Of a DNA stretch of 64,000 nt, positions 1-11,934 are shown piece after piece; the first letter of the stretch is position 1; every line of letters starts with the position of its first letter. The notes below the pieces were generated by a model. It made no database searches. It was given only the letters and a program-made list of their open reading frames with translations, and was not told where the DNA came from. The position numbers and the translations under genes are program-made. Origin of the DNA: Rhyacophila brunnea. Its lineage: Eukaryota > Arthropoda > Insecta > Trichoptera > Rhyacophilidae. The stretch spans positions 744,001 to 808,000 of the forward strand of contig JAGYXB010000815.1 of NCBI GenBank assembly GCA_022495005.1. Direction: 5' to 3'.

Positions 1-699
1 AAAGATGTACGGATCGATTCCGTCTTATGCCATTATTTTTTATTCTATTTGCCGTGTTAATCATGACGGTTAATCGTCATAAAAAAAAGTTCAGTATAAT
101 CTCTGTTAAAATATTGTTATTAGTAATTATTTCCTCGCTGAAATAATTACTTTATCGGTTTTCTGTAAGTATAGTATTATTACTATATTATCTCCGCCAT
201 AATCAGGTTTCTCATGAAAACAGTTAAATAAACATATCCTTTTTTTATACATCCACTTATGCATAATCTAATTATAACACCATTTTGTTTTCATGTAAAA
301 ATGGTATATTTTTCTCTCAACCAGTATGATAGACTTTTGTATGTAATAAATATTTGAAATATAATATTTAAGCGCTTTTTATAATGTCAGCTGTTGAGTA
401 CATTGTCAATATTATATTGTGATTTACCGAAGTAGGCAGGAAAATCGATTTCCTGGCTAATCCAAGACATCAAGGAAAATATTTAATAATACCAATGAAA
501 ATATCATAAAATTCTTAAATCAATTTTACTGTACCATGTGAGAAACATTAAATTTATAGGTTACATTTCCCAATTTTTTTTATTACTTAACTTTCAATAA
601 ACGATCAAATTTTTAAACAGTGAATTCAAAAATACCTCCATACTATTTCTAATAGATACTTATTTTTATATACTGATTGAAATATTGCTTACCATTTAA
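1..699. other. AT-rich stretch, no gene seen
   Basis: Very AT-rich sequence with only short open frames. I see no splice-flanked coding segment, RNA gene or clear repeat boundary. Confidence 0.6.
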
Positions 700-946
700 G
701 GTGTCATCCATATATGATGTCACATTGTAAGTGTGGGAAGGTGATGTCACAGAACTATGAAAACTTTACTCTTTTTTCTGAATGTAAAATATTCCGAGAT
801 GGCCATTAAGTATACTGAAATTGACAATTTTTAATTAAAAAAATGTGACCTAATTAAGTCGATAGGGTGGTAAAATATATTGTGATAAAATAATATAACA
901 GTGAGGGATCACCCAAAAACTTATGATATCATTTATGGATGACGCC
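700..946. mobile_element. Harbinger-like MITE, 247 bp
   Basis: The ends are inverted copies of GGYGTCATCCATAWATGAT, and the element is flanked on both sides by the trinucleotide TAA (697-699 and 947-949). A 3-bp TWA duplication with short inverted ends is typical of PIF/Harbinger non-autonomous elements. There is no coding capacity. Superfamily assignment rests only on the duplication. Confidence 0.6.
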
Positions 947-949
947 TAA

Positions 950-2567
950 TACAATAGTAGCCAAATAAAAATATCATTAGCTTTGTGGCATTTTAATAAT
1001 TATTTTTTATTAGTCAAAATAAGATCTAATTAATTATTTTTCTACTATTATTTATAGTCCTCTAAAAATAAGTTTATTTTTAATGATTTTGTAATTATTT
1101 GAATAATTAATTATTATTTAATCTTTGATAAGTTAAGGATTGGCTTTAAGATAAATAACTGTAAATGTCTTGCCATGTCGTTCATAGGTATAGCTTGGAA
1201 ACGTTTGATAGATGGCTAAGTGCAAAAAGAAATATTGTCTGATGACTGGGCTACCATTGTGTATTATATCGTATTATATCGTATCCCTAAATCGATGTTT
1301 CGAGCTCGTTGCAGAGTTCGTTCTCGAGGTAGATCAGAAACTGTAAAAGCCTTCAGCAATAAGTAAAAAGAAGCTGTAGATATATCAAAAACATTCATTC
1401 CCATCATGAATAAATTTAAATTTCTATATGAGGAAGTGCAATTATGGTCATAGACACCTATTTGCTTATTGCGTGCGTTATTTAGAGCAAAAATCTAATA
1501 TTATATGATTCAGTAAATATAACAACGATCGACTGTCAAAAATTATGTGACACAGAGCTAGGACCCAATAAGTGGTTGGCCACCGGTAATCGCAAAAAGT
1601 CTGTTGATATAACCAGTAACGGTATTTATATTTTACAATAAATACAGACGTTTACGGACCAAAATTATCAAAACAAGACAACATACATTATATTCTGTGA
1701 CTGTACAATGTATGTAATATTATTTTTATGTGAAAATTTTTATTACTTCTTCTGTCATAATGTTTCATTTATTAAAACTACTTATCATCAGAATAAAAAT
1801 AGGAAAGTATTTTAAATATCTGTTTGTATATATTGAAATTAAATTTACATGTGAATGAATGAATACTTTTGATTGGTATGTTTTATTAAATATTTTATAC
1901 CAAATAAATGATAATAATGCATTATAGGTAATTAATTAGGTATACATAGATCGATTCTTCCACTATAAATGACAGATAAGTACTTTGACAATATAAAATT
2001 TTAAAGATGGATATTTTGAAATTCTGTTTTGTAGTAACGTGCCTTTATAAGATTTATTGTGGAAAAGGGCAAATTTTTTATATTATAATATAATATATTG
2101 TAGGTATTATGAGTCTCCATGAAAATAACATGTTTTTATAATTACCATTATAATTTAATTACATACTACAGAAGTAATTAAACGAATGATTGAATAAAAT
2201 TACTTTTTGATCTGAAATATTTTGTAATGTCAATGTTTTAAAAATGTATTACTTATAATATTTTAATTGTCATACCAGAATTGTACATTGAAATGTTTTC
2301 TTCATTCAAAGCCATTAGTATCTTTATTCATGTTTACTTACATATTATTTAATAACAGTATTTTCGATATTGAGAATAAAAGAAAATTATCATTATTTAA
2401 AATCAGAATTCATAAACTAAATTAAATGTCGCCACTATTAAAGTATTTTAATTTTTATTATTAATTCGTATTTAAATTAATACTTATTACTGCTGAAATG
2501 ACATTTGTAAATAAACCATATTATTACATAAATGCTACTCTTTTATTTGTAATCATAACTCCGTTTA
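950..2567. other. Intergenic AT-rich stretch
   Basis: No gene or bounded repeat recognised. The 1140-1440 part has slightly higher GC and a short duplication of GTATTATATC near 1260, but no open frame of note. Confidence 0.5.
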
Positions 2568-3775
2568 CACGTGCATGGATATACTGCTAACAGTAAGTAT
2601 TATCGTGGCCATAACAAGAAAATGTACCATGTAACAGTGGCAAAGGGTGACTTTTTGAAAGAGGTAGGCTGTGGGAGTAACCATGGTTGTCAGATATATT
2701 TACGAGAAATAAAAAGATAACCCAATATTACTGATGAATAGGTACGCTAAATCGATGAAATTTCAAAAGCTTAATTGGTTTGAATTACTTAAATATTTTC
2801 CCAAACATTTATAAACGTAACATACGCTCATTGAAAACATCCGTTGTTGTGTATATATTATGTTCCATAACAATTTATAATTTAACCCGTAAAACTAGAC
2901 ATTTTAAAATACTTCTATATTTAAAACACAGACTTAGGTAGGTACAATATCAGATATATAAATTGTCTAATGAGTGAACTAATAGATAAATAAAAATCAC
3001 AAGATAAATTATTTTATATTTTTAACAACAATCAATACATATTTGTGTGATTGAATCCTATAGAAATTATTTTTTAAATTATCTTTTTATTAATTATTTT
3101 GAATAAATGTGCTCTAGCGATGTAAGCGCTAATGAAACAACTTGTAGATTTGTATATGGGACGTCAAACATTTTGAAATTATGAGAAAAAAAACTTCATA
3201 TTGAAAAACCCGACGATTCACGCCAAAATAATCCTATACAATATGTGAAGCGAAACGCAGTGTTTTATTTTTTTAAACTTTCGAGAGATGCCATAGATGG
3301 TGCTTATTGAAATATGGGAAAAGATCGTAAAATTATGACAATTATATGAAATCTTTGGGCATATTGAATATATTATTATTTGTGATAATATAGATACGTC
3401 AATATGAAAATAAAAATTATTTTTCTTAAGAAGGTAGGCTTTAAATAATCGCCTAGTATGGAGTCTTCGCCACTGCCATGTAAACATGTATTATCCTGCA
3501 GTTGCAAGACCACCATGCATGAATTAAAAAAAGTTCGGGAGCTTCTGAATTTTCATGGGGATTTCTTCGATCTGGGCCTGCGCAGTAGAATGATAATAGC
3601 GAACCTGCCGGCAAATAACAAACTACCCCGTGGATATACTAATTTTGAGGTTAACAGATTTTTACGACCTGTCAAATAGTACCATAAAATGACAACATCG
3701 TGTCTCGCTTACAAACACTTATTGTCACGATAGTTTAAAATACGCATTGTTGCTGCCAGTATATCCATGCACATG
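2568..3775. mobile_element. TA-flanked inverted-repeat element, split by a hAT element
   Basis: Both ends carry inverted copies of CAYGTGCATGGATATACTG and the outer flanks are the dinucleotide TA, as expected for Tc1/mariner-type insertion. With the nested hAT element (2635-3475) removed it is about 360 bp, close to the intact 383-bp copy at 5652-6034. No transposase is encoded. The short open frame at 3458-3679 is part of this element and not a gene. Confidence 0.65.
2635..3475. mobile_element. Non-autonomous hAT element nested in the TA-flanked element
   Basis: The left end is CAGTGGCAAAGGG and the right end is the inverse of CAGTGGCGAAGAC. The flanks are a perfect 8-bp duplication, CCATGTAA, at 2627-2634 and 3476-3483. 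The 8-bp duplication with CAGTGGC termini is diagnostic of hAT. There is no transposase frame in its 841 bp, so it must be mobilised in trans. It interrupts the older element at 2568-3775. Confidence 0.85.
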
Positions 3776-3814
3776 TACAGGCGCTAATATATATTGAACT
3801 ATAAGCACTTTGTT

Positions 3815-3935
3815 CACGTGCATGGATTTACCGCCAGCGATAGCACGTTAATTAAACTATCGTGACAGTAACTGTTTACGCACAAACACGCTGATTGTCA
3901 CACCAATCTCATTTTTCTAGTGTCAGTGAGACACA
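3815..3935. mobile_element. Truncated copy of the TA-flanked family
   Basis: It starts with CACGTGCATGGATTTACCG and stays similar to the left part of the 5652-6034 copy for roughly 120 bp (through a variant of CCAATCTCATT), then loses similarity. The right end is missing. Confidence 0.5.
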
Positions 3936-5362
3936 TTTGTTGTTGTGTGCATGTTTTATGTACTGCGCAGTATAGTTATACAGGATAATGTGAGTAAATA
4001 ATAAAAATAAGAGTACATGGAAGCATACTGAGTGAACTAAGTAGATAACAACCATCTAAACTCACACTCATCTCACATAAGTGGTATATATCAATATCTT
4101 GAAGTTATGTGGTATTTTATGAGTTGTCTGACTAATGAACCAGGCATAGACTGGAAACAATTATTGCTAAATTACTAAATAATTGTAACATTTAAAAATA
4201 ATCTGCAGGTTTCATCAACAAAAGTATTACACTTCTAAACGCAACGGCCAACCACGACAAGATGGAACAAAAATGTTCTTCTATTGACCCAGACAAAGTC
4301 AACGTTTTGTTTAATTCTTTAGAAGTTTATCACCATTATTTTTTTTGTTGGCTTTTTGGTGGCATTTTGGAGTTATCTAAGTACTGAACAGTGAGAGCAC
4401 AAGATTTTACATAAAACTGCATACTTAATTTCACTTTCACTTTTTCGGAGTTGTCTGACTATGAACTAATGAAACTAATGAACGATCGAAATTTGAAACC
4501 TGTTTGGTCCGTGTATAAAAGATTCAAATTCGAATTTATTTATTTTTTACATACAAACATTGAACATTACAAATTACAAATTTTAGACGTTCACAACATG
4601 ACATTTAAAAACAAAGAAACAGTTTAAAGAAGAAATAAATATATGCAGTATTTATAAAACGGCGTCCACCTATACTCATCTCACGTAGGTGGAATATATC
4701 AACATCAGAACCTATTTGGTTAAACAGATTTATTGTCTTCCCAATTGGCATCACCAATGGACACAACAATGGACGATAAACACAAACAATTCATTTATAC
4801 AATCCTAATGGTGGATTTTTTTGATTAAAAACTAAAATTTGGTCAAAAAATACATGCCATGTTTATAGATAATGGTATACAATACATAACATACTACAAT
4901 GTTATACGGACCAGTGAAAGAAGAATAATTATAAATTAGCATAACTTCATAAAAATACGATCATCACAAACAGGTTGAAAACAGGTCTGATAATAATAAT
5001 GTGAACATACATAATGTTAGATTTTTTATAATATCCTTCACATATTATTAAAATTGATTTTAGTTTAAATTTGTTAACGGGTGAAGATAGACATGTGAAT
5101 ATAGGTGCAATAAAGTGAAGTGTTTTTGGTTTTGTTTAACATTAATTATAGTATTGTAATAAAAAAAATCAAATAGAAAATTTTCAAGCAATTATTTTAT
5201 TAATTGACAAGTCACTTGTGTTTGTAAATTTGGTGATTAAAATGACGACATAGTATTATTTATTTCATTCTAGTATAAAGTTGCTAGCTAGTTGGAAGTG
5301 CAATTAAATACCCAAAATGAATAAAAAATCTCACATGTAACCATTTTAATTAAGCTTAAGAC
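3936..5362. other. No gene; one short dispersed repeat pair
   Basis: A roughly 35-bp word (CTCATCTCACRTARGTGG plus following AT-rich bases) occurs near 4068 and again near 4675 in the same orientation. Nothing else is recognised. Confidence 0.45.
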
Positions 5363-5600
5363 AGCGGTTTTCAAACTTTCTCGTTTCATGGCACCTTTCG
5401 TGTATAAAGATTTTTTCATAGCATATATAGTATTTCTATGTGAAAATTATAGTACCTGTTGTCTGAAGATTTTCGTTATTTTATCTATACCAGGTTTAGC
5501 GAACCTTTTTACGTGCAAGTGTCAAAATTTCTGCCAGACTGACGTGTCGAGCAGTTTTTCATTCAAAATGAAAATAAAGTTTTTCTTTGAAAAACTTTAA
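5363..5600. mobile_element. Possible truncated hAT-type left end
   Basis: The start, CAGCGGTTTTCAAACTTT followed by a 'catggcacc' word, resembles the terminal sequence of a widespread hAT group. No matching right end was found nearby, so this is at best a fragment. The open frame here (5388-5600) is not recognisable as a protein. Confidence 0.3.
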
Positions 5601-5651
5601 AAATAATTTTGGATTTATATTGATCATATTTGTGTTTGTGTAGCGCTTGTA

Positions 5652-6034
5652 CACGTGCATGGATTTACTGGCAGCATAGTGCGTCTTTTAAACTATCATA
5701 ACTGTTTATACGTAAAAGTACTGACTGTTTCTCCAATCTCATTCAAGAGTAAGCGAGACGCGATGTTGTCATTTTATGGTACTATTTGACAAGTAGTGAA
5801 AATTGGTTAACCTCAAATTGAGTATAGTTTGTTTTTTGCCGGCAGGTTCGCCACTATCGTTCTACTGCGCAGGTGCAGAAAAAGTCCCAACTGTTTCATA
5901 AAAATTCAGAAGTTTCCAAACTTTTTTGATTCGTGCATGCAAGCTTGCAACTGCAGGATAATACATGTTTACCCATACATTTTCTTGTTAATAGTAATGT
6001 AATACTTACTGTCAACAGTAAATCCATGCACGAA
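5652..6034. mobile_element. TA-flanked inverted-repeat MITE, intact copy
   Basis: The ends are CACGTGCATGGATTTACTG and its inverse (with TTC for CAC at the outer edge), and the flanks are TA at 5650-5651 and 6035-6036. It is 383 bp with no coding capacity. It is the best-preserved copy of the family seen at 2568-3775 and 3815-3935. Confidence 0.65.
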
Positions 6035-6509
6035 TAAGTGGGGTATTAAACCTTTTTATTCCGACAGTTGATGGACATCACTCAGGATATGCAAAAAAAA
6101 CTGCTACGTATGACAATACAATATTACAGTATTACCTAATTAACCTGTGTTCGGCAGGATTTACATGCCCAATTTGACTACAACAATATAAAAACTAAAA
6201 AACGCGAAAGACTTACTAATATTGACGAAGAAATGAGAGTAGTTATAGCTTTGCAGTCACGAATTCGATCCCGTGGTGGGGGAAAAAAATACATTTTGTT
6301 TTTCAATGTGTTGGACGATAGGCTAACAACCATTCGTAGTAAAAAAACGGCTGCTAATAAAAGGTTCATTCTTCGGACACCTATATGCCTCGCTTAGCAG
6401 TAATTATGGTATTTTGTTTATTTTTACTTTGTGTCACACATTAGACCTTATATTACTGATTTCTGAATAAGTCTAGTCGCATTAAAATTGATTTAAATAA
6501 CTTCAATTT

Positions 6510-6824
6510 GAACATACATAATTTGAAACCATCTCATGCATATACCCACTAGAAAATAATACATTTTAGAAAAAAAATACCACACCCGACGGGACATGAA
6601 CCTGTAACCGCTGGATTCGCGCCAGTGTACTTTTCCAATTAATCTACGGAGCATCCTACTTAATTACGACGATTTTAACTAGTAGTTCTTTCCATGAAAT
6701 AAATCCTTGTCAGATTGCGCTAACAATGTTGGTTACCTTATAATTAAAATATTTTTTTTCAAAAATGGATTTTTTTCTAGTGGAGATATAATACGTATGA
6801 AATGTTTGCAAATTATGTATGTTC
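6510..6824. repeat. Inverted repeat enclosing a tRNA-like core
   Basis: A segment of about 70 bp starting GAACATACATAATTTG is repeated in inverse at the right side, ending CAAATTATGTATGTTC. Both arms include a CCACTAGAAAA-type word and a long A or T run. Between the arms lies a single tRNA-like SINE head (6584-6656). It may be two SINE tails in opposite orientation or a TIR element that captured a tRNA-like sequence. Confidence 0.5.
6584..6656 (-). mobile_element. tRNA-derived SINE head
   Basis: Read on the minus strand it has a Pol III A-box-like TAGATTAATTGG and a B-box-like GGTTCATGTCC at normal tRNA spacing, followed by a T/A-rich tail. The arms do not form a clean cloverleaf, so it is a degenerate SINE rather than a functional tRNA. 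A weaker B-box-like GAATTCGATCCCG occurs on the plus strand near 6259. Confidence 0.55.
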
Positions 6825-7163
6825 ATTATAATTATAGCATATTGATACATTCTCAAATGTTATAAATTATTTGTTGTATAAAAAAGTAGTTTATGTTCAA
6901 TTTGTTTTTTTTTTACTATGTGTAATTTAATAATAATAATGTAAATTTTAATTAAATTTCAGTTCATGCATACTTTTATTGTTTTGTTTTTAACTTTGTA
7001 ATTCATTTTTTTTCACAATCAATAGTAGTGTTCTGTGACTAGGGATTGGAATACCGAATAAAATACCAATATTGGTATTTCGGTGTTTCTTATTGAATAC
7101 CTTCTTATTGAATACCGGTATTCATGAAATAAATGGAAAAAAACAGTATCTACCAATAAATAT

Positions 7164-7655
7164 CATCATCAGCCGGGGTCAATCCACTGCTGGATGAAGA
7201 CCTCCCTAAGCTTCTTCCACCTCTCTCGGTCCTGTGTCGTTCGCTGCCACGTATTTCCGCCGAACTTTACCAGTTCGTCAATCCAGCGGCTTTTAGGGCG
7301 ACCCTGTGGTCGTTTCGTGCCCATCGGGTACCACTGGATGACGGCATTTGTCCAGCGGCCGTCCTTTCGGCGAGCAATGTGCCCCGCCCATTTCCATTTC
7401 AGCTGTTTGGCAACGTCTATTACATCACGTACTCCTGTCTGCTTCCTAACCCATTTATTTCTCTTACGATCCTTTCGCGTGATGCCCAACATACACCTCT
7501 CCATGCCTCGCTGTGCGACTCTTAGCCTTTGGACATCTCTCATGTTGAGGGTCCACGTCTTGCAGCCATACGTGAACACGGGTAGCACATATTGGTTGAA
7601 CACCCTACGCTTAAGACATAATGGTAGGTCACTCTTCAAGATACTATTCAGATGT
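7164..7655 (-). mobile_element. 5'-truncated RTE retrotransposon with 11-bp target duplication
   Basis: The 3' end on the minus strand finishes in a (TGA)n tail typical of RTE elements. An 11-bp perfect duplication, CCAATAAATAT, flanks it at 7153-7163 and 7656-7666. That duplication fixes both ends and shows a target-primed insertion truncated at the 5' side. About 0.5 kb of a normal ~3-kb element is retained. Confidence 0.9.
7169..7655 (-). pseudogene. RTE reverse transcriptase, C-terminal remnant
   Basis: The minus-strand frame encodes the last ~160 residues of an RTE endonuclease/reverse transcriptase. Landmarks in order are SILKSDLPLCLKRRVFNQ, a YGCKTWTL thumb-region block, KWAGHIARRKDGRW, the basic RPQGRPKSRW stretch, and the RERWKKLREVFIQQWIDPG end, whose stop lies in the TGA-repeat tail. 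This part has no internal stop or frameshift, so the insertion is fairly young. The catalytic palm (YxDD) and the endonuclease domain are missing, so it cannot act. Residues upstream of 'SILKSD' come from flanking DNA. The plus-strand open frame over the same bases is a shadow. Confidence 0.9.
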
Positions 7656-8442
7656 CCAATAAATATATAATATATTAATATTTTATAGGAAAAATATCTA
7701 AATAGGCACATATTATATTATGTACATCTTTAAAAATAGGTAAGGGTATGATATGATAGAGATGCTAATGTTTACATATACTTGTAGTAGTTGAACTGTT
7801 GGCACTACTTCGAATGATCTTTCAATCAATAAATTTATATGATGAAGTGTTCTTCGATAATATTATGTTTGTGGCCCACTGGTGATTCCACCTGTTTTAT
7901 TAGTTTATTGCACTTTTTACACTAAGCAATATCTTTACTTTTATCCCGTAAGAAGTGAAACCAAACACAATGTTGCTCACTTTTTTGTTCAACAAAATTA
8001 TATTCCTCCATTATTGTATAAACTTCTCTTTAGTAGATAAACATCGAAAAATTAGGCATATACATCATTAAATATTCGCTACTAGGGTTGAGGTTACTAA
8101 TGATTATACAAACGAATAGTATTTTACCGCGATTTCAGATACATACATCTAAAAATACACCTGATTACTTCTAAAACCCGCGAGCAACCGGCAAACATTA
8201 GGAAAAATTTGAAATTAAGGAATAACTGCTTATAATGCAAATGTATTTTGCAAATCTGCACGTGTCATTATTATTCACCGAGGACATCCAAGGGCAACGG
8301 AAATAAACTAGACATCGCGTAAATCGACAAAAAATTACAGTCATGTTAAACCATTTATGTTAAATAAAAAATTTTGTTTCAACTTTCAGTATTCATAAAT
8401 ATTGGGATACTGGTTTTGAAATACTGGTATTGCAATCCCAGG

Positions 8443-9071
8443 GAACTCAGTAATAATGGGAACTGAAATACCAAACGGGTAAGGAGAAGAAGGCAACCGA
8501 TCTCGAGTAAGGAAGAATACGGGATAAATTTAAACACGTGTCAAGAATACGTCATACGTCGAATACTGACAACTTCTCTCGGTTAATGCATTGATGCTCA
8601 TTTAATATTGGTGTATTACACACACTATTGCACGTCTATAAGAACAGTGACGTCCCGTGGGGTAGGCAGATTGAGTGTCGCTTGGGGGCGGCAGTTACTC
8701 GAAGGGCAGCAAATCGAGGAGAATCATTAAATATATCGAGACACCAGTTCAAGACAGAAACAAGTCAGAATAAGTGATATTGAGATATTCACGTTTTAAA
8801 GTTTCGAATGAATGGGAAAAATGGTAATGATACTTTTTTTTAATATTTATGTATTACAAAGCTGTCGTTAAAATAAAAATATAAATTTTAATTTTATCAA
8901 AAAAAAAATCTCTGGTAGATATTTACCAATTTATGAGTTGTTTCTGAACTGCACGTGCCGCTCAACGCTTCGCGCGACTTCGCCCACATAAGACGAGCCG
9001 TGAGTTTTTTAATAAGATGTATGGTTTTGAGTTGTAACAAATGGATGCATAAATGAAATCATTTTAATAAT
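8443..9071. other. No gene; possible lone hAT end at 8645
   Basis: The sequence CAGTGACGTCCCGTGGGG at 8645 resembles a hAT terminus, but no inverse copy or duplication is found. The rest is unremarkable. Confidence 0.35.
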
Positions 9072-10425
9072 TCAAAATAATTTAATTAAAATACATTTTT
9101 TATAAAAAAAAAATATGTTTATTGCGTTAAAACACAAATATATTTTTTTATAAATTCCATCTAATATTTTGTACCTACTAATTATTAAAACTGGGAAATT
9201 TATTTTGCGTATTAATTGTTTTTGCCGACACTTGATAACAAATATTGTTTCATTCAAAGCACATTGAATGTTATTGCTATTGGCATTAAGATTGTGAAAA
9301 AAGTCCCAATAATGTTCTGGTATGGCATTTGCTTCACACAAAGAAATTAAGTCCCCTTTCTTCTCCATTGAAATCTTTGGTGGAGTACAGTAACCCCTTT
9401 TCAGTTCTTCAATTCTACTTGGACGACCTCTTTGTCTAACACGTGCATCAATTAATTTTAATTCCTTCTGTGTGTAAGATGTCTTGTATAAAATTATGTT
9501 TAGTTGCGATGACTCAACCCTAAATATTCGTATGTCAGTCCATTTCACAAGTTCTTTTGCTTCGTTAAATTCAAAGTTCCCATTTTAGGTTTTAAATCCT
9601 TTAAATCGTAAATTTCGTTAGTTTGTAGCTCTGTTGTCTCATGTGGCCTCACAGTTTTTTTGAAAGGCGTGTAACGGGAACCCAGTGACTTGCAACATAA
9701 ATTGGACCACTTCGGAGTAACCTCTTCTTTTCATTTTCGATCAAGGCATGCATTGCATCACCTTAATTTTGAGTGAGCCCTGTGACTAAAAACTTTAAAG
9801 TTATAGATTTGAAGCTGTTGAGAGATTGTACGCAATATAGTAGTAAATAATAATGAATGTGTTTTTGTTCTGCGCCGGGCAGTTGTCTGCATAAAAAATA
9901 ATGTCCTTAGCTGGATGATCTCTTGGATATTTTAACAAACAACTGCCAATCTCATTTACTTCTCGTTTGCCTATTGTTTCAGTCCAAAAATAACAATGTC
10001 CCAATTTATCGCTTATATTAAATATTGTAAAATTGACTGACGTCCCCACAGGGCACACTCAAAACAGACTGCAGATCAAAACACACCCGCAAATCTGGTT
10101 TAATTTTTGCCTCGTCAATATCTCCTTGTTTTTCTTGTCGGCTAAGTTCTTTTTCTTTCGTGTGATTTTTAAAACTTGCTTGTTTTATCTCCTTTTCCTC
10201 AAAACTTGAATTTTTAAATGCCTCGCAGAAGGAACACGGGTCCTTCTTGGGTTGGAAAAATCCTATGTTGTACTCAGTATTAAATATTTGCTAATACATA
10301 CTGTGTTTTGCAATAGGCCTGCTTTTTGAATTACACCATTCTTTATACAGCCCATACATAACGGTTATATTCAAACTACCATCAACATATTTTTTTTCCG
10401 TTCGAGCTCTACAAAAGTTGCCATG
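9072..10425 (-). pseudogene. Broken transposon gene with DNCxxQNKN motif (DUF7869-like), C-terminal part
   Basis: Minus-strand pieces in different frames line up, in order, with a large arthropod protein family that I believe is transposon-encoded. They are ARTEKKYVDG...MYGLYKEWC (10425-10291), KKDPCSFCEAFKNSS (about 10240-10200), a stretch with SVLSVPCGD, then FYADNCPAQNKN (about 9890-9850), and KWTDIRIFRV...ILYKTSY through ALNETIF (9548-9230). Frameshifts separate these blocks, so the gene is dead. The acidic DNC motif is probably catalytic, but that is inference. A related, fuller copy lies at 29050-30450. An N-terminal fragment at 13245-13660 could belong to the same insertion, split by later DNA. 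Confidence 0.65.
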
Positions 10426-11934
10426 GTTACTGTAACAGATAAAAGCGGTGTGGAGGGCCCACAAATGTAACAAACGGCTAGTCAGGGTATGTAAAAGCAA
10501 ATTATTGCGAGCAAGAGACTCGTAAAAGGGAATAGTCTAAAGGGAACTGGAAACGGCCAGAGGATTGTGAATTCGCTGTTGAAACTTTACCTTGCAATTT
10601 CTTTCTCGTTTCGGCGTGGCCAGTATGAATTCTAAAGTGAAAAAAAAAACATAATAACAGGACTGTTAGAGGTTAGGGCGCCACCTTAAGGACATTTTTT
10701 AAAGCAGTTTAGGTTTAATTGAAATGAAAAGTCCGCTTCGGAAAATAAACAGAAGGTATATTTAAACATTAAGTTATATACATTGTCACCTCCGAAAGGG
10801 GGGGGGTAGGTATTAGTGCGCTGGACCCCCCTGATGATGTAATGTCATGTCAAGGTGGTATCGTCTGCTTCTTCTTTCGGGGACAGGTTTATGTTGATTG
10901 ACAACGCGGAAGTACAGGCGAAAACAGGGCGTTTATTGTTCGGAATATAAATACAGTAAAGTACAGCGTAGGAAATATTCAAAAATATTTAACAAAAAAA
11001 AAAAAAAAAAATATAAAAAAATAATAAATTTAAAATGGCGGTGACGCCGGGAGCGCGGCGCCACAGCCGGCGTCCGCAGAGAGTAGAGACCAAAAACCGA
11101 ATGACCCTAATAGGGGCTGGTAGGGCAGAGTAGGTAGTAATAATACCCAACAAACAATTCACAATTATTCTATCTCTGAAAAATGACAAAAACAGCCTCT
11201 GGCATATGTACCTGGCTTGTAAGTAGGTACCTCAGGTCTCATATTTCAGACCTTTTCTAGGTACATGATTTGGAAAGGGGCTGTAAATTTCTTGGAATTA
11301 TTACTACCTTCTGCATTTCTTTGCTTGTTAGCTACATATTTTGAAATATTTGAACTAGGTATAAATACATATTTTTTCAAAGTAATCTCAAATCAGATAT
11401 TCTAGGTGCTAGGTACATTGTATGGCTGGGAACTTTGCTTCCAATATTGGTCAAAATTGGATGAAATGTAGGTAATAATATTAAAAAAATGATATTAATA
11501 ATTACTATTTGCTTATGGGCTAGAAATTTGCCTCGCAGTCGATCTGTTTGCATGAATCAGCCCAATGATGATTCAGGCCTCGTGGCCTTGGATCCTCTGA
11601 GGATGCCATGGTTTAGGCAGTATCAACATAACTTTGATACGAATTAAACAGAAAAAGACAAGTATTAAAACGACTGGGAATCGAATGATCTAACCAATTT
11701 CTTTGGTTAACCAATAAATTAAGACACTATGGATGTGATACAGATAAATACCGGTTTCTGCATGGCTCCGTGAAATTTGTGCCCGTCGTCCGCGATGGGC
11801 GTCTTCAAGTCTATACGTGTTACTATCACTGAGGTCCGGCGAACAAAGAAAAACAACTAGATGGCCGAAGGTTTTCATCAACTCACGTCACAGTAGGAGA
11901 AAAGCCCAAAATCGTGGCCAAAACCTGAAATGAC
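10426..11934. other. No gene; GC-rich patch and A-run
   Basis: This holds a G-run near 10800, an 18-base A-run near 10993 and a GC-rich patch (11036-11130) with clustered CGCCGG-type words. None forms a recognisable gene or bounded repeat. The patch could be part of a retroelement, but no termini are visible. Confidence 0.4.

Larger units (their letters stand above)
7039..8442. mobile_element. hAT-like element with RTE insertion
   Basis: The left end is CTAGGGATTGGAATACC and the right end is the inverse of CCTGGGATTGCAATACC. Next to each end are AT-rich GGTATT-type words in both orientations. I see no matching 8-bp duplication at the flanks, so the exact ends and the superfamily are uncertain. 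The interior lacks a transposase frame and is interrupted by the RTE insertion at 7164-7655. Confidence 0.5.

Noticed and set aside
7194..7670. 158-codon plus-strand open frame
   Set aside because: Antisense shadow of the RTE reverse transcriptase remnant on the minus strand.
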